A stretch of DNA of 64,000 bases from Serratia sp. FDAARGOS_506 (lineage in GTDB: Bacteria; Pseudomonadota; Gammaproteobacteria; Enterobacterales; Enterobacteriaceae): contig NZ_CP033831.1 of the NCBI RefSeq assembly GCF_003812745.1, positions 2,356,001 to 2,420,000 on the forward strand. The letters run 5' to 3'. Position 1 is the first letter of the stretch. Every line of letters begins with the position of its first letter. The notes under the pieces are model-generated. The model searched no databases and was not told where the DNA came from. It saw only the letters and a list, made by a program, of their open reading frames with translations. This document shows positions 1 through 10,304 of this stretch, in pieces. The position numbers and the translations under genes are program-made.

Positions 1-638
1 TGTTTTCCAGTGACTCCCAGGCGATGGGGCGGGTCGGCGAAAACTGGCTGCGGGTGATGCAGACGGCGCACGCGATGAAAGTCGCGCGCGGTAAGCTGCC
101 GGAAGACGCTGCGGAGCACGACAACTTCCGCGTGTTGCGCTACGTGGCGAAGATCACCATCAATCCGGCGATTGCGCAGGGCATCAGCCACGTGCTGGGT
201 TCGGTCGAGGTCGGCAAGATGGCCGATCTGGTGCTGTGGGAACCGCGCTTCTTCGGCGCCAAGCCGAAGCTGGTGATCAAGGGCGGGATGATCAACTGGG
301 CGGTGATGGGCGATCCCAACGCGTCGTTGCCGACGCCGCAGCCCACGTTCTACCGCCCGATGTTCGGCGCCATGGGCAAATCGCTGCAGGAAACCTGCGT
401 CACCTTCGTCTCCGGCGCCGCGTTGCACGATGGCATCAAAGAGAAGCTGGGGTTGGAGCGGCAGGTGATGGCGGTGCATAACTGCCGGGCGATCTCCAAG
501 CAGGACATGGTGCGCAATGCGGAAACGCCGCACATCGAGGTGGATCCCGAAACCTTCGCGGTCAAGGTCAACGGCGAACACGCCACGGTGAAGCCGATCG
601 CCACCGCCGTGCTTAATCAACGCTACTTCTTCAGCTAG
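1..638 (+). CDS. ureC: Urease alpha subunit (C-terminal part)
   Basis: Catalytic subunit of the nickel urease that hydrolyses urea to ammonia and carbamate in the cytoplasm. The gene enters from the left edge with its first complete codon at base 3, so only the last ~212 residues are seen. The first visible residues, [10 protein letters not shown], contain the aspartate that ligates the second nickel in urease alpha subunits (family knowledge). The rest, including [11 protein letters not shown] and [10 protein letters not shown], is the typical C-terminal amidohydrolase region, and it ends NQRYFF-S as expected. ureE follows after 12 bases in the same direction. The identification is secure. 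The nickel-binding histidines and the carbamylated lysine lie upstream of the window and cannot be checked. Confidence 0.97.
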   Translation, partial: FSSDSQAMGRVGENWLRVMQTAHAMKVARGKLPEDAAEHDNFRVLRYVAKITINPAIAQGISHVLGSVEVGKMADLVLWEPRFFGAKPKLVIKGGMINWAVMGDPNASLPTPQPTFYRPMFGAMGKSLQETCVTFVSGAALHDGIKEKLGLERQVMAVHNCRAISKQDMVRNAETPHIEVDPETFAVKVNGEHATVKPIATAVLNQRYFFS

Positions 639-650
639 GAACTGCCGCTC

Positions 651-1247
651 ATGATCGTGATTGAAAAGATACTCGGCAATATCAAACGGGATGCCGACTG
701 GCGCGAGCGCTTGCAACACGCCTCTCTGGACGTGCTGGCGCTTTCGCAGTGGGAGGCGCAGAAAAGTCGCTGCCGCAAGACCACTCGCGACGGCCAGGAT
801 CTCGGCATCTCCCTCGATCGTCATCAGGTGCTGGCCGACGGCGACGTGTTGCTCTGGGACGAAGCGAACCGCAGCGCGGTAGTGGTGCAGATGAACCTGC
901 GCGACGTGATGGTAATTCATCTTGAGTCGCTGTTGGCGACCGATATGGCGACGGTGTTGAAGACCGCGTTCGAACTGGGGCATGCGCTGGGCAACCAGCA
1001 CTGGAAATCGGTCATCAAAGGGAATCGCATCTTTATTCCGCTGACGGTGGCGACCAAGGTGATGGATTCGGTGATGAAAACCCACGGTTTCCATGCGTTG
1101 CCTTATTCGTTCGTGAAGGGCGAAAGCATTTTGCCGCATTTGACCCAGCCCGAAGCGCGCCTGCTGTTCGGTGGCGCGGAGGATTCCGCCACTCATGTGC
1201 ATGTCGACAGCCCCTTCCTCGGTCAGCATGTGATCAAACTGAAATGA
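651..1247 (+). CDS. ureE: Urease accessory protein UreE (nickel metallochaperone)
   Basis: UreE carries nickel to the UreDFG-apourease complex. The 198-residue protein starts [10 protein letters not shown] and has the N-terminal peptide-binding fold followed by a metal-binding domain (residues ~75-150) containing [11 protein letters not shown], where the conserved dimer-interface histidine sits. The C-terminus carries only a few histidines (THVHVDS), so there is no long polyhistidine tail as in Klebsiella UreE. Its last codons overlap ureF (ATGA), which indicates translational coupling. The start at 651 is chosen because it preserves the UreE N-terminus; a second ATG at 661 is in another frame. 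Confidence 0.95.
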   Translation: MIVIEKILGNIKRDADWRERLQHASLDVLALSQWEAQKSRCRKTTRDGQDLGISLDRHQVLADGDVLLWDEANRSAVVVQMNLRDVMVIHLESLLATDMATVLKTAFELGHALGNQHWKSVIKGNRIFIPLTVATKVMDSVMKTHGFHALPYSFVKGESILPHLTQPEARLLFGGAEDSATHVHVDSPFLGQHVIKLK

Positions 1248-1930
1248 ACGCCATCCAGTTGATTCGCATCCTGCAGTTTGCCGACTCGGTGCTGCCGGTG
1301 GGGGCGTTCGCCTTTTCCAATGGCGTCGAGTCGGCGATCCAGGCCGGCATCGTGCGCGATGCCGACACGCTGCAATCGTTCACCCGCACCGCCTTGCAAC
1401 AGGCGGCGGGCGGCGACGGCCGAGCGGTGGCGGCGGCCTGTCGGGCGCTGCAGGCCGGCGATCGCGAGGCGGTGATTGGGCATGACTGGGCGCTGTTCAA
1501 CCGCAAGCTGAACGAAGAGGGCCGCAACATGGTGGTGCGGATGGGAAAAAAGCTGGCGGAAATGGCAGCGGCCATCTGCGACGAACCCTTGGTGGCCTGG
1601 TGGCTTGAACAGATCAAAACCGGTCGCGCCGCCGGCACCTATCCGGTGACGCAGGCGGTGGTGATGACGGCGCTGGGCGCCGGCCCGCGCGAGGTGGCGG
1701 TGATGCATCAGTACGGTGTGGCGATGACCATTCTCAGCGCCGCCATGCGCCTGATGCGCGTCACCCATATCGACACCCAACGCATCCTGTTTCAACTCAA
1801 CCGGGACATCGATGTTTTTTGCGACGAAGCCGAACGCGGCGGCGTTGAACAAATGGCCTCTTACGCGCCAGTGACCGATGTCCTGGCCGCACTGCACGTC
1901 GGCGCGTTTACCCGACTGTTCAGCAACTGA
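1244..1930 (+). CDS. ureF: Urease accessory protein UreF
   Basis: All-helical accessory protein that bridges UreD and the GTPase UreG during nickel insertion into urease. It is 228 residues, the normal family size, starting [20 protein letters not shown]; the [12 protein letters not shown] stretch is the conserved UreF N-terminal signature. The start codon overlaps the ureE stop by four bases. ureG follows after 18 bases with an AAGGA Shine-Dalgarno in the gap. Confidence 0.96.
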   Translation: MNAIQLIRILQFADSVLPVGAFAFSNGVESAIQAGIVRDADTLQSFTRTALQQAAGGDGRAVAAACRALQAGDREAVIGHDWALFNRKLNEEGRNMVVRMGKKLAEMAAAICDEPLVAWWLEQIKTGRAAGTYPVTQAVVMTALGAGPREVAVMHQYGVAMTILSAAMRLMRVTHIDTQRILFQLNRDIDVFCDEAERGGVEQMASYAPVTDVLAALHVGAFTRLFSN

Positions 1931-1948
1931 TAATAAGGAACGATCAGA

Positions 1949-2584
1949 GTGAAAAAAATTACCCGCATCGGTATCGGCGGCCCGGTAGGCTCGGGCAAGA
2001 CCGCGATCATTGAAGTCATCACGCCGCGCTTGATCGAGCGGGGCATCAGCCCGTTGATCATCACCAACGACATCGTCACCACCGAAGACGCCAAACAGGT
2101 CAAGCGCACGCTCAAGGGGATCCTGGACGAGGAGAAAATCCTGGGCGTGGAAACCGGCGCTTGCCCGCATACCGCCGTGCGCGAGGATCCGAGCATGAAT
2201 ATCGCGGCGGTAGAGGAGATGGAGGCCCGTTTCCCGGAAAGCGACGTAGTAATGATCGAGAGCGGCGGCGATAACCTGACGCTGACCTTCAGCCCGGCGC
2301 TGGCGGACTTTTACATCTATGTCATCGACGTCGCCGAAGGGGAAAAGATCCCGCGCAAAAACGGCCCGGGCCTGGTGCAGGCCGACATCCTGGTGATCAA
2401 CAAAATCGATCTGGCCCCCTATGTCGGTGCCAGCCTGGCGGTGATGGAACACGACACCCGCGTGGTGCGCGGCGAGCGGCCTTATATTCTCACCAACTGC
2501 AAAACCGGCGAAGGCATCGACGAGCTGGTGGACATGATCATGCGTGATTTCCTGTTTACCCATGCGCCGTCGGCGGCGGTATGA
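1949..2584 (+). CDS. ureG: Urease accessory GTPase UreG
   Basis: SIMIBI-class GTPase that powers nickel delivery to urease. The protein is 211 residues with a P-loop [10 protein letters not shown] near residues 9-18, the metal-binding Cys-Pro-His of UreG ([12 protein letters not shown], residues ~70-81), a Walker-B-like region ([10 protein letters not shown]) and the G4 motif NKIDLA. It uses GTG as start, spaced properly from TAAGGAACGA. The stop overlaps the ureD start (ATGA). Confidence 0.97.
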   Translation: MKKITRIGIGGPVGSGKTAIIEVITPRLIERGISPLIITNDIVTTEDAKQVKRTLKGILDEEKILGVETGACPHTAVREDPSMNIAAVEEMEARFPESDVVMIESGGDNLTLTFSPALADFYIYVIDVAEGEKIPRKNGPGLVQADILVINKIDLAPYVGASLAVMEHDTRVVRGERPYILTNCKTGEGIDELVDMIMRDFLFTHAPSAAV

Positions 2585-3528
2585 CAGCGGTCAGCGAAGC
2601 CGCGAGGCGCGTCGCGCAGCTCGGTGCCGACGCGCCGGAGCTGGCCGATTATCAGGATGAGCCGCCGCAGATGGCCAGCGGCGGTGTGGGCAAAACCGGC
2701 TATCTGCGGCTGGGGTTTGCGCTAAGCGGGCATCGCAGCGTGCTGCGGCAGATGGAGCGGCGCGTGCCGTTTCTGGTGCAGCGGGCGCTGTATTGGGATG
2801 AAGCGCTGCCGCAGATGCCGTGTGTGTTCGTCATCTCCACCTCGGGGTGCATCTTGCAGGGCGATCGCCTGACGCTCGAGGTGCAGGTCGCTCCCCAGGC
2901 CTGCGGGCATGTCACCACCCAGTCGGCGACCAAGATCCACGCCATGGAAAATAATTACGCGGCGCAGATGCAGACGCTGACGCTTGAAGAGGGCAGCTAT
3001 CTGGAGATGATGCCCGATCCGGTGATCCCCCACTGCGGTTCGCGCTTCATTACCGATACCCGCATTACGCTGCACCCGACGGCGACGCTGCTCTACGGCG
3101 AGATCCTGATGTCGGGGCGCAAACACCATCAGGCGGATCGTGGGTTCAGGTTCGACGTGTACTCCTCGCGCATCAGCGCCTGCCGCCCCGAGGGCAAGAC
3201 GCTGTTTGTCGAACGCTATGTGCTGGAGCCGCATAAACACCCGCTGAACGGGGTCGGCGTGATGGGGCCGTTCGACGTGTTCGGCAATGTGATCCTGCTG
3301 ACGCCGCCCGAGCACCATCAGCGGATCCTCGATCGCATCGCGCCCCATTATAACGAGGTTGAGGGGATCGCCAGCGGCGTCAGCCGGCTGCCCAACGAGT
3401 GCGGGCTGATCTTTAAGGCCCTGGGCAAAGAGGCGCGCCAGGTGAAGGCGGCCATTCGCGTTTTCTGGCGCGTCGCCCGGGAAGAGATCCTGGGCGTGAC
3501 GCTGCCGGAGCCCTTTATCTGGCGCTAA
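2581..3528 (+). CDS. ureD: Urease accessory protein UreD (UreH)
   Basis: Scaffold protein that binds apourease directly and, with UreF and UreG, allows nickel insertion. It is 315 residues; the segments [16 protein letters not shown] and [11 protein letters not shown] are characteristic of UreD. As in Yersinia-type urease loci, ureD is the last accessory gene and follows ureG with overlapping stop and start codons, whereas Klebsiella has ureD first. The start ATG at 2581 is fixed by this overlap, although it gives an N-terminal extension of ~35 residues before the conserved domain. Confidence 0.95.
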   Translation: MTAVSEAARRVAQLGADAPELADYQDEPPQMASGGVGKTGYLRLGFALSGHRSVLRQMERRVPFLVQRALYWDEALPQMPCVFVISTSGCILQGDRLTLEVQVAPQACGHVTTQSATKIHAMENNYAAQMQTLTLEEGSYLEMMPDPVIPHCGSRFITDTRITLHPTATLLYGEILMSGRKHHQADRGFRFDVYSSRISACRPEGKTLFVERYVLEPHKHPLNGVGVMGPFDVFGNVILLTPPEHHQRILDRIAPHYNEVEGIASGVSRLPNECGLIFKALGKEARQVKAAIRVFWRVAREEILGVTLPEPFIWR

Positions 3529-3547
3529 TCTGCAGCGGGAAGCGGTC

Positions 3548-4525
3548 ATGACAACAAGGTGGAGTTGGGGCGGTCTGTGTGCCCACAGCCGGATAGCGGC
3601 GGCGGCGGATGCGGTGCTGCGCGGCTGTTCGCAGGTGATGTTTCAAAATAATCCGTTGACAGGATTACTGTTTTTTATCGCCATTTTCGTGGGCGCCTAT
3701 GAGGAAGGGTTGCCACAGGTGGCCTTCGGCTGTCTGCTGGGCACTGCGTCGGCGACGCTGAGCGCGGCGTGGCTGGTGGACGATCGCACGGCGTTGCGCT
3801 CTGGTCTGTATGGCTACAACGGTTGCCTGGTCGGTGCCGCGCTGCCGACCTTTTTGCTGCCCTCGGCCTGGCTGTGGACCGGCGTGATGTTCAGCAGTGC
3901 GATCTCGGTGATCGTCACCGTTGGCCTCAATCGGCTGTTGCGCACCTGGAAGATCGCGGCGCTGACGGCGCCTTTCGTGCTGACCACCTGGACGGTGCTG
4001 CTGGCCAGCTATCCGTTCAGCCATCTGCGACATGTACGGTTGCCGGCGGCGGCTATCCCGGCCGCCGGTGCTGTGTTCAACGCACATCCCGGCGTGGCGG
4101 AAATGCTGAGCGGCGCGCTACACGGCGTGTCCCAGGTCTTTTTGTGCAGCAGCGTGAGCGGTGGCCTGCTGCTGTTGATCGGGCTGGCGGTTTCGTCGCC
4201 GCGCGCGATGCTGCTGGGTTTTTTCGGCGCGTTGCTGGCGGTGGCCACATCGCTGGCGATCGGCGCCGATCCGCAGGTGGTTTTCGCTGGGCTGTACGCC
4301 TTCAGCGCAGTGCTGACGGCGGTGGCGCTGGGATCCGTCTTCAACCCGCCCGGCCGGCGGGTGCTGATCTATACGCTGCTCGGCGTGATTTTTACGGTGC
4401 TGGTGCAGGGCGCGTTCAATACCCTGCTGGCCCCGCTGGGCATACCGTCGTTGACCATGCCGTTCGTGATCGCGTCCTGGCTGTTTTTGAGCGCCAATCC
4501 GGCGGTGATCGCGGCGCGGCGCTAA
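3548..4525 (+). CDS. yut: Urea transporter (UT family channel)
   Basis: Inner-membrane channel that lets urea enter for the cytoplasmic urease. The protein has 325 residues made almost entirely of hydrophobic segments with the two internally related halves of the UT family. Signature stretches visible are QNNPLTGLLFF (residues ~36-46) and SGLYGYNGCLVGAALP (~83-98), and a second QNNP-equivalent repeat is weaker. The gene lies 19 bases after ureD and before a nickel permease, the order known from Yersinia (ureABCEFGD-yut-ureJ/nixA), so it is probably part of the urease operon. Confidence 0.92.
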   Translation: MTTRWSWGGLCAHSRIAAAADAVLRGCSQVMFQNNPLTGLLFFIAIFVGAYEEGLPQVAFGCLLGTASATLSAAWLVDDRTALRSGLYGYNGCLVGAALPTFLLPSAWLWTGVMFSSAISVIVTVGLNRLLRTWKIAALTAPFVLTTWTVLLASYPFSHLRHVRLPAAAIPAAGAVFNAHPGVAEMLSGALHGVSQVFLCSSVSGGLLLLIGLAVSSPRAMLLGFFGALLAVATSLAIGADPQVVFAGLYAFSAVLTAVALGSVFNPPGRRVLIYTLLGVIFTVLVQGAFNTLLAPLGIPSLTMPFVIASWLFLSANPAVIAARR

Positions 4526-4565
4526 TCCATTGATTTGAACATAACGATAAAACAGGAGTGTGGAT

Positions 4566-5609
4566 ATGGCGGTAGTTTCCGAAGGATTGCATGGTGCGGC
4601 CCGGCGACGGGCGGTATCCCTGTTGCTGGGGCTGGTGGCGGTCAACGTCATCGTTTGGCTGCTGGCGCTGGCGGTGTTCAAAGACAATGCCGCGCTGATG
4701 GGCACCGCCTTGCTGGCCTACAGTTTTGGCCTGCGCCATGCGGTGGATGCCGATCACATCGCCGCGATCGACAACGTGACCCGCAAGCTGATGCAGCAGG
4801 GCAAAACGCCGGTGGCGGTCGGCACCTTTTTCTCGCTCGGCCACTCGACCATCGTGGTGCTGGCCTCGGCTGCGATTGCCGCAACGGCGATGATGTTCAG
4901 CCGCCAGATGGGCTGGTTTCACGAAACCGGCGGCTTGATCGGCACGCTGGTGTCCTCGTTGTTTTTGCTGACGGTGGCCTTTATCAATCTGCTGGTGCTG
5001 ATCTCCGTGTGGCGTACTTTCCGGCAGGTGAAGGCGGGCGAGTTGCCTGCGCATCAATCGCTGGATTTGCTGATGAGCGGCGGCGGTGTGCTGGCGCGCT
5101 GTTTCCGCCCGCTGTTCAGGCTGGTGAACCAGAGCTGGCACATGTACCTGGTGGGCTTCTTGTTTGGCCTGGGCTTCGACACCGCCACCGAGGTCGGGCT
5201 GCTGGGGATTTCGGCCGCCGGTGCGGGCCATGGCATGAATCTGTGGAGCATCATGCTGTTCCCGGCGCTGTTCGCCGCCGGGATGGCGCTGATCGACTCC
5301 ATCGACAACTTCGTGATGATTGGCGCTTACGGTTGGGCGTTCTCCAAACCGATCCGCAAGTTGTACTACAACATGACCATCACGGCGGCGTCGGTGATCA
5401 TCGCGGTGTTTATCGGCGGTATCGAAGCGCTTGGGCTTATCGCCGACAAGCTGGCGCTGTCCGGCCCGCTGTGGGACGCCGTCGCGCGGCTCAACGAACA
5501 TCTGGGGGAAATGGGCTATTGGGTGATCGCCGTGTTCATCTTCTGCTGGCTGGTGTCGGTGGTGAATTACCGCCTGCGCGGCTACGACAAACTGACGGTC
5601 AGCGGTTGA
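4566..5609 (+). CDS. HoxN/NixA-family nickel (cobalt) permease
   Basis: High-affinity Ni2+ importer supplying the urease. It is 347 residues with about eight membrane segments. The family signature LRHAVDADHIAAIDN in transmembrane segment II contains the metal-binding His-Ala-x-Asp-His residues, and further family motifs are LGHSTIVV and FGLGFDTATEVGLL. ATG at 4566 is chosen over the in-frame GTG at 4560 because the AGGAG at 4554-4558 is correctly spaced only for the ATG. Position directly after the urea channel argues for nickel rather than cobalt as the physiological metal. Called ureJ/nixA/yntC-like in relatives; I leave the symbol open. Confidence 0.93.
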   Translation: MAVVSEGLHGAARRRAVSLLLGLVAVNVIVWLLALAVFKDNAALMGTALLAYSFGLRHAVDADHIAAIDNVTRKLMQQGKTPVAVGTFFSLGHSTIVVLASAAIAATAMMFSRQMGWFHETGGLIGTLVSSLFLLTVAFINLLVLISVWRTFRQVKAGELPAHQSLDLLMSGGGVLARCFRPLFRLVNQSWHMYLVGFLFGLGFDTATEVGLLGISAAGAGHGMNLWSIMLFPALFAAGMALIDSIDNFVMIGAYGWAFSKPIRKLYYNMTITAASVIIAVFIGGIEALGLIADKLALSGPLWDAVARLNEHLGEMGYWVIAVFIFCWLVSVVNYRLRGYDKLTVSG

Positions 5610-5649
5610 AAAGGCGGGTGCTCGTGGATCCAGCCTGACACCATCAGCC

Positions 5650-5674
5650 AACGGGCGGGGCGAACCCCGCCGTT
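5650..5674. terminator. GC-rich stem-loop between nickel permease and hok
   Basis: A ten-base-pair stem with one bulged G and a CGAA loop lies between the convergent nickel permease gene and the small toxin gene. It has no clear T-run on either side, so it may be a 3'-end structure of the hok mRNA or a weak terminator for the urease operon. Confidence 0.45.
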
Positions 5675-5682
5675 GGGTTGCC

Positions 5683-5835
5683 TTACCGTTCGGGTTCGTA
5701 AGCCAAAGTGGCCGCAACCTCCGAGTCTCCCAGCCTGATGCGCAGTTCGCACAGCGAACCGCGGGTTAGCCAGATGAACGCGATCAGCGTCATACAGACG
5801 ATCACCAGCTTAAGTACGACCCGTTTTTGCTGCAT
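5683..5835 (-). CDS. Hok/Gef family toxic membrane peptide
   Basis: Fifty-residue peptide with a basic start (MQQKRVVLK), one membrane segment (residues ~8-24), the conserved SLCELRIR after it and the family ending LAYEPER. These are the hallmarks of Hok/Gef type I toxins, which depolarise the inner membrane when expressed. The ribosome site is near perfect (AAGGAGG, six bases before ATG). Such toxins are normally silenced by a short antisense RNA made from the opposite strand of the leader. No neighbouring gene is functionally linked to it. It was found by reading the minus strand, being shorter than usual gene-calling cut-offs. Confidence 0.88.
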   Translation of the reverse strand: MQQKRVVLKLVIVCMTLIAFIWLTRGSLCELRIRLGDSEVAATLAYEPER

Positions 5836-5999
5836 TTTTGACCTCCTTATCCTTGCCTTGCGGCGGGTAAGAGGCTAACCTGATGTTGCTTGGCATCAGA
5901 GTGGCCTCGGGTTGATAATATCGACTCGGGGCCTTTCTCTCCTTTGCCAAGGCTCCGGACAGAAAGATCCAGAGCACCCGCCGCGCAGTCTACTCGAAC
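5836..5999 (-). promoter_or_regulatory. Putative hok mRNA leader with opposing Sok-like antisense RNA region
   Basis: Upstream of the toxin the minus strand contains GGCGGGTGCTCTGGATC near 5961-5977 and an interrupted inverted repeat, AGGCCCCGAGT with the GGCCTCGGGTT region, around 5900-5935. These resemble the conserved 5' part of hok mRNAs, where a GGCGGGTGCTn-AGGC motif is typical. In known loci an antisense RNA of ~60-100 nt is transcribed from the other strand here. I infer the same but cannot place its promoter reliably. Confidence 0.45.
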
Positions 6000-6059
6000 T
6001 TCCTTCCCGTGAAATCCGCCGCTGCGTCAACCTGCGGCGCGCTGCGCAGTTTGTGATGC

Positions 6060-6092
6060 AAGAAAAGAAAAAGGGGCGATGATGATCGCCCC
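6060..6092 (-). terminator. Rho-independent terminator of fadE
   Basis: Eight-base-pair perfect stem GGGGCGAT / ATCGCCCC with a GATG loop, followed on the minus strand by a T-rich tract (complement of 6060-6072). It sits 27 bases after the fadE stop. Confidence 0.9.
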
Positions 6093-6118
6093 TTGGATGC
6101 GTGAAGTTCGAATTGGCG

Positions 6119-8575
6119 TTAAGCCGCTTCGGTCTGCTGTTGGCGCTTAGAGTGCGCCGCCGGCTTTTCCGGCTTGGCGGCCGCCAGCGCATCCGGCGCA
6201 AAGTCGTCCACGTTGATGGAGCGCAGACGGCTCTCTTCGGCTTTCACCAGAATTTTCGCTTCGTCGGCGCTGATCTTGCCTTCTTCCAGCGCGCGTTCCG
6301 CCAAACGATCCAGACGGGTGAACGGCAGGTTTTTGCCGACCGCCTTGCACAGACGTTCGTGAATCGGCTCGGCGGCCATCACGTCGGCCAGCGCCGCTTC
6401 CAGCAGGCCGATTGGGTTATGTTCGCTCGGCGTCAGGTACTGGCCGCGCCCCAGACGGCTGCGGGTAGCGGAAGGCACCTGCAGGATCTTGGCCAACTGG
6501 TGATCCAGACGATCGGACGGTGCGGTATGCACACGGCCGAACGGGAAGACCACGAAGCGCATCGCGCCGGCGATAAAGCGGTTCGGGAAGTTACGCAGCA
6601 GGTCATCCAGCGCCTGTTCGGCTTTATGCAGGCTGTCTTGCACGCCCCAATGCACCAGCGGCAGATCTTCTTTCTGACGGCCTTCGTCGTCAAAGCGTTT
6701 CAGCACGGCGGAAGCCAAATACATCTGGCTGAGGATGTCCCCCAGGCGGGCGGAGATGCGCTCGCGGCGCTTCAGGCTGCCGCCCAGCACGCCCATGGAA
6801 ACGTCCGACAGCAGCGCCAGGTTGGCGCTCAGGCGGTTCAGCTGCTGATAGTAACGACGGGTTGCGTCCTTGGTCGGCGTGGCGCTGGTGCGGCCGTTGG
6901 TCAGGCCCAGCCAGAAGCTGCGTACCTTGTTGCTGCCGACGTGGCCCAGATGGCCGAACAGCGATTTATCGAAGGCGTTCAGATCGTTGCTCTGCGCCGC
7001 CGCCATTTCATCCAGCACATAAGGATGGCAGCGGATCGCGCCTTGACCGAAGATCATCATGGTGCGGGTCAGGATGTTCGCGCCTTCCACCGTGATGGCG
7101 ATCGGAGCGCCCTGATAGGCGCGAGCCAGGAAGTTGGATTCGCCGAGCATGATGCCTTTACCGCCGGCGATGTCCATGGCGTCAACGATCGACTGCTGGC
7201 CGCGGTGCGTACAGTGGTATTTGACGATGGCCGACAGCACGGCCGGCTTCTCGCCCTGCACCAGCGCATAGGTGATCAGCGAAGCGGCGGCGTCCATCAC
7301 ATAGGTGTTGCCGGCGATGCGTGCCAACGGCTCTTCGATACCCTCCATCTTGCCGATGGAGATCTTGAACTGACGGCGAATGTGCGCGTAGGCGCCGGTC
7401 GCCAGGGCGATGGATTTCAGGCTGCCGGTAGAGTTGGACGGCAAGGTGATGCCGCGACCGACCGACAGGCACTCAACCAGCATGCGCCAGCCCTGGCCGG
7501 CCATTTTCGGGCCGCCGATGATGTAATCGATCGGCACGAACACGTCGGTGCCGCGGGTCGGGCCGTTTTGGAACGGCACGTTCAGCGGGAAATGGCGGTT
7601 GCCGATTTCCACGCCCGGCGTGCTGGTCGGGATCAGCGCACAGGTGATGCCCGGGGATTCGTTGTCGCTCAGCAGGCGGTTCGGGTCATGCAATTTGAAC
7701 GCCAGACCCAGTACGGTGGCGACCGGTGCCAGCGTGATGTAGCGTTTGTTCCAGGTAAGGCGCATGCCCAGCACCTGCTTGCCTTGCCATTCGCCCATGC
7801 ACACGGTGCCGACGTCCGGAATGGCACCGGCATCAGAACCCGCTTCCGGGCTGGTCAGCGCGAAGCAAGGGATCTCGTCGCCGCGCGCCAGGCCCGGCAG
7901 GTAGTGGTTTTTCTGTTCTTCGGTGCCGTAGTGTTGCAGCAGTTCACCTGGGCCGAGGGAGTTCGGCACGCCGACGGTGATAGCCAGGATGCCGGAAACG
8001 CCGGCCAGTTTTTGCAGCACCATCGCCTGAGCGTAAGGGGAGAATTCCAGACCGCCGTACTCTTTTTTGATGATCATCGCGAAGAAACGGTGTTCTTTCA
8101 GGTACGCCCAGAGTTCAGGCGGCAGATCGGCCAGTTCATGGGTGATCTGGAAGTCGTTGGCCATGCGGCAGGCTTCTTCCACCGGGCCGTCGATAAACGC
8201 CTGCTCTTCTTCCGTCAGGCGCGGTTTCGGGTAGTTGTGCAGCTTGTTCCAGTCCGGCGCACCGCGGAACAGATCGCCCTCCCACCAGGTGGTGCCGGCG
8301 TCGATCGCCTCCTTCTCGGTGGTGGACATCGGTGGCATCACCTTGCGGAAGGCGCGCAGCGCCGGTGCGGAGAGCAGGGAGCGACGCAGGGAGGAAAGGT
8401 TCAGCGGCAGCAGCACGATCGCCAGCGGCAGCAACAGCCAGAAGCTCCACAGGCCGATCGCACCCATGGCGGCGGTGTACGCCACCAGGATCAGGCTGCT
8501 GAGGGTAAGGTTCACTCGGTGGTAGAACACCACGCCGAGGAGAGCCAGTAAAACGACAATACTAAGAACCATCAT
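6119..8575 (-). CDS. fadE: Acyl-CoA dehydrogenase FadE
   Basis: First enzyme of aerobic fatty acid beta-oxidation, oxidising acyl-CoA to trans-2-enoyl-CoA with FAD. The protein is 818 residues, close to the 814 of E. coli FadE and much larger than ordinary acyl-CoA dehydrogenases. Residues ~1-55 are two hydrophobic segments ([17 protein letters not shown]...), so it is membrane-associated. The central part has the dehydrogenase core, including [17 protein letters not shown]. Two adjacent ATG codons are possible; GGAGCTTCTT lies just upstream. It is monocistronic between a terminator and the divergent gmhA. A FadR-like site sits ~20 bases upstream. Confidence 0.97.
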   Translation of the reverse strand: MMVLSIVVLLALLGVVFYHRVNLTLSSLILVAYTAAMGAIGLWSFWLLLPLAIVLLPLNLSSLRRSLLSAPALRAFRKVMPPMSTTEKEAIDAGTTWWEGDLFRGAPDWNKLHNYPKPRLTEEEQAFIDGPVEEACRMANDFQITHELADLPPELWAYLKEHRFFAMIIKKEYGGLEFSPYAQAMVLQKLAGVSGILAITVGVPNSLGPGELLQHYGTEEQKNHYLPGLARGDEIPCFALTSPEAGSDAGAIPDVGTVCMGEWQGKQVLGMRLTWNKRYITLAPVATVLGLAFKLHDPNRLLSDNESPGITCALIPTSTPGVEIGNRHFPLNVPFQNGPTRGTDVFVPIDYIIGGPKMAGQGWRMLVECLSVGRGITLPSNSTGSLKSIALATGAYAHIRRQFKISIGKMEGIEEPLARIAGNTYVMDAAASLITYALVQGEKPAVLSAIVKYHCTHRGQQSIVDAMDIAGGKGIMLGESNFLARAYQGAPIAITVEGANILTRTMMIFGQGAIRCHPYVLDEMAAAQSNDLNAFDKSLFGHLGHVGSNKVRSFWLGLTNGRTSATPTKDATRRYYQQLNRLSANLALLSDVSMGVLGGSLKRRERISARLGDILSQMYLASAVLKRFDDEGRQKEDLPLVHWGVQDSLHKAEQALDDLLRNFPNRFIAGAMRFVVFPFGRVHTAPSDRLDHQLAKILQVPSATRSRLGRGQYLTPSEHNPIGLLEAALADVMAAEPIHERLCKAVGKNLPFTRLDRLAERALEEGKISADEAKILVKAEESRLRSINVDDFAPDALAAAKPEKPAAHSKRQQQTEAA

Positions 8576-8593
8576 AAGAAGCTCCGAAGTAGT

Positions 8594-8610
8594 AAGAGGT
8601 CTGACCTGTT
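8594..8610 (-). promoter_or_regulatory. Candidate FadR operator of fadE
   Basis: The minus strand reads AACAGGTCAGACCTCTT, a near match to the FadR consensus AnCTGGTCnGACCAGnT (core GGTCnGACC intact). It lies just upstream of the fadE start, the position expected for repression by FadR in the absence of long-chain acyl-CoA. The assignment uses the known consensus; binding has not been shown here. Confidence 0.7.
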
Positions 8611-8821
8611 GTGTGTATGTAATAGGTTTTAGTACAAGGCAGAATTTTTATCAATGCGTTTACAGTTTAATTACAACTCAGGTCACAAACTGACAGCACC
8701 AATCATCAAAAACCTCTCCGCTTCCTTAACCGGCGCGCTGTTTGGCTGAGAATGCTTCTCGCTGTTTCCGCGATCCGGTACACTGCGGAGCGGAAGATTT
8801 GACGATAACAAGAGGTTCCTC

Positions 8822-9403
8822 ATGTACCACGACCTTATTCGCAGTGAACTGAACGAAGCGGCTGATACCCTGGCGAAATTTATTAATGACGACGCCAACA
8901 TCGACGCCATACAACGTGCGGCGGTGCTGCTGGCGGATTCCTTCAAAGCCGGCGGTAAAGTGATTTCCTGCGGCAACGGCGGTTCCCATTGCGACGCGAT
9001 GCACTTCGCCGAAGAGCTGACCGGCCGCTACCGTGAAAACCGTCCGGGCTACCCGGCGATTGCCATCTCGGACGTGAGCCATCTGTCCTGCGTCAGCAAC
9101 GACTTCGGCTATGAGTACGTGTTCTCTCGCTATGTGGAAGCGGTAGGCCGCGAAGGTGACGTACTGCTGGGCATTTCCACCTCCGGCAACTCCGGCAACA
9201 TCATCAAGGCCATCGACGCAGCGCGCGCCAAGGGGATGAAAGTGATCACCCTGACCGGCAAGGACGGCGGCAAGATGGCGGGTTCCGCCGATGTGGAAAT
9301 TCGCGTGCCGCACTTCGGTTACGCTGACCGCATTCAGGAAATCCACATCAAAGCGATTCACATCTTGATTCAGCTGATCGAAAAAGAGATGGTTAAGGCT
9401 TGA
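8822..9403 (+). CDS. gmhA: Phosphoheptose isomerase GmhA
   Basis: Converts sedoheptulose 7-phosphate to D-glycero-D-manno-heptose 7-phosphate, the first step of heptose synthesis for the LPS inner core. The protein is 193 residues with one SIS domain: [20 protein letters not shown] (residues ~54-73) and the sugar-phosphate loop [11 protein letters not shown] (~119-129). The start [14 protein letters not shown] is the enterobacterial one, with AAGAGG upstream. Also called lpcA. It is followed by yafJ, as in E. coli. Confidence 0.97.
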   Translation: MYHDLIRSELNEAADTLAKFINDDANIDAIQRAAVLLADSFKAGGKVISCGNGGSHCDAMHFAEELTGRYRENRPGYPAIAISDVSHLSCVSNDFGYEYVFSRYVEAVGREGDVLLGISTSGNSGNIIKAIDAARAKGMKVITLTGKDGGKMAGSADVEIRVPHFGYADRIQEIHIKAIHILIQLIEKEMVKA

Positions 9404-9500
9404 TAGCCTTTGGGGGGCTGCGGCTCCCCATGAATGAGACTGCGGGTGCTGCATGGCGCGCCCGCACAGCCTGTGTCAGTGTGGTTAAGGAGTGCTGGCG

Positions 9501-10304
9501 ATGTGTGAACTGCTCGGGATGAGCGCAAACGTACCGACCGATATCTGCTTCAGCTTTACCGGCCTGGTACAGCGCGGCGGCCGTACCGGGCCGCATAAGG
9601 ATGGCTGGGGCATTACCTTCTATGAAGGGAACGGTTGCCGCACATTCAAGGATCCGCAGCCGAGCTTCAACTCGCCGATCGCCCGCTTGGTGCAGGACTA
9701 CCCGATCAAATCCTGCGCGGTGGTGTCCCATATTCGTCAGGCCAACCGTGGCGAAGTGGCGTTGGAAAACACCCATCCGTTTACCCGCGAACTGTGGGGC
9801 CGCAACTGGACCTACGCGCACAACGGCCAATTGAAAGGCTATCGTCAACTGGATACAGGCACGTTTCGCCCGGTCGGCCAGACCGACAGCGAATATGCGT
9901 TCTGCTGGCTGCTGCATCAGCTGGCGCTGAAATACCCGCGCACCCCGAGCCAGTGGCCGGCGGTTTTCCGCTACATCGGTCTGTTGGCGAGCCAGCTGCG
10001 CAAGAAAGGGGTGTTCAACATGCTGTTGTCGGATGGGCGCTTCGTGATGGCCTATTGCTCCACCAACCTGTATTGGATCACGCGCCGCGCGCCGTTCGGC
10101 AAGGCGACGCTGCTCGATCAGGATGTGGAAATCGATTTTCAGCAGCAGACCACACCGAACGATGTGGTCACGGTGATCGCCACCCAACCGCTGACCGCCA
10201 ACGAAACCTGGCACAAGATTGAGCCAGGCGAGTTCGCGTTATTTCACTTCGGTGAGCGGCTTGTTCTGAGCGAAGGGGTTGGTGTTGGGCGTCGGGCTGG
10301 CTGA
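9501..10304 (+). CDS. yafJ: Class II glutamine amidotransferase YafJ
   Basis: Ntn-type glutamine amidotransferase domain protein. The ATG at 9501 is chosen because the nucleophile of this family must be Cys2 ([12 protein letters not shown]) and GGAG lies 13-16 bases before it; an upstream in-frame start would bury the cysteine. Conserved stretches are [22 protein letters not shown] and ENTHPF. At 267 residues it is about a dozen longer than E. coli YafJ, because the reading frame continues into the 3' end of convergent yafK for 66 bases. The acceptor substrate is unknown in the family. Confidence 0.93.
   Translation: MCELLGMSANVPTDICFSFTGLVQRGGRTGPHKDGWGITFYEGNGCRTFKDPQPSFNSPIARLVQDYPIKSCAVVSHIRQANRGEVALENTHPFTRELWGRNWTYAHNGQLKGYRQLDTGTFRPVGQTDSEYAFCWLLHQLALKYPRTPSQWPAVFRYIGLLASQLRKKGVFNMLLSDGRFVMAYCSTNLYWITRRAPFGKATLLDQDVEIDFQQQTTPNDVVTVIATQPLTANETWHKIEPGEFALFHFGERLVLSEGVGVGRRAG

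Noticed and set aside
6101..8551. Very long plus-strand frame opposite fadE
   Set aside because: It is the antisense shadow of a clearly conserved gene in GC-rich DNA; rich in His, Arg, Gln and Ala without motifs.
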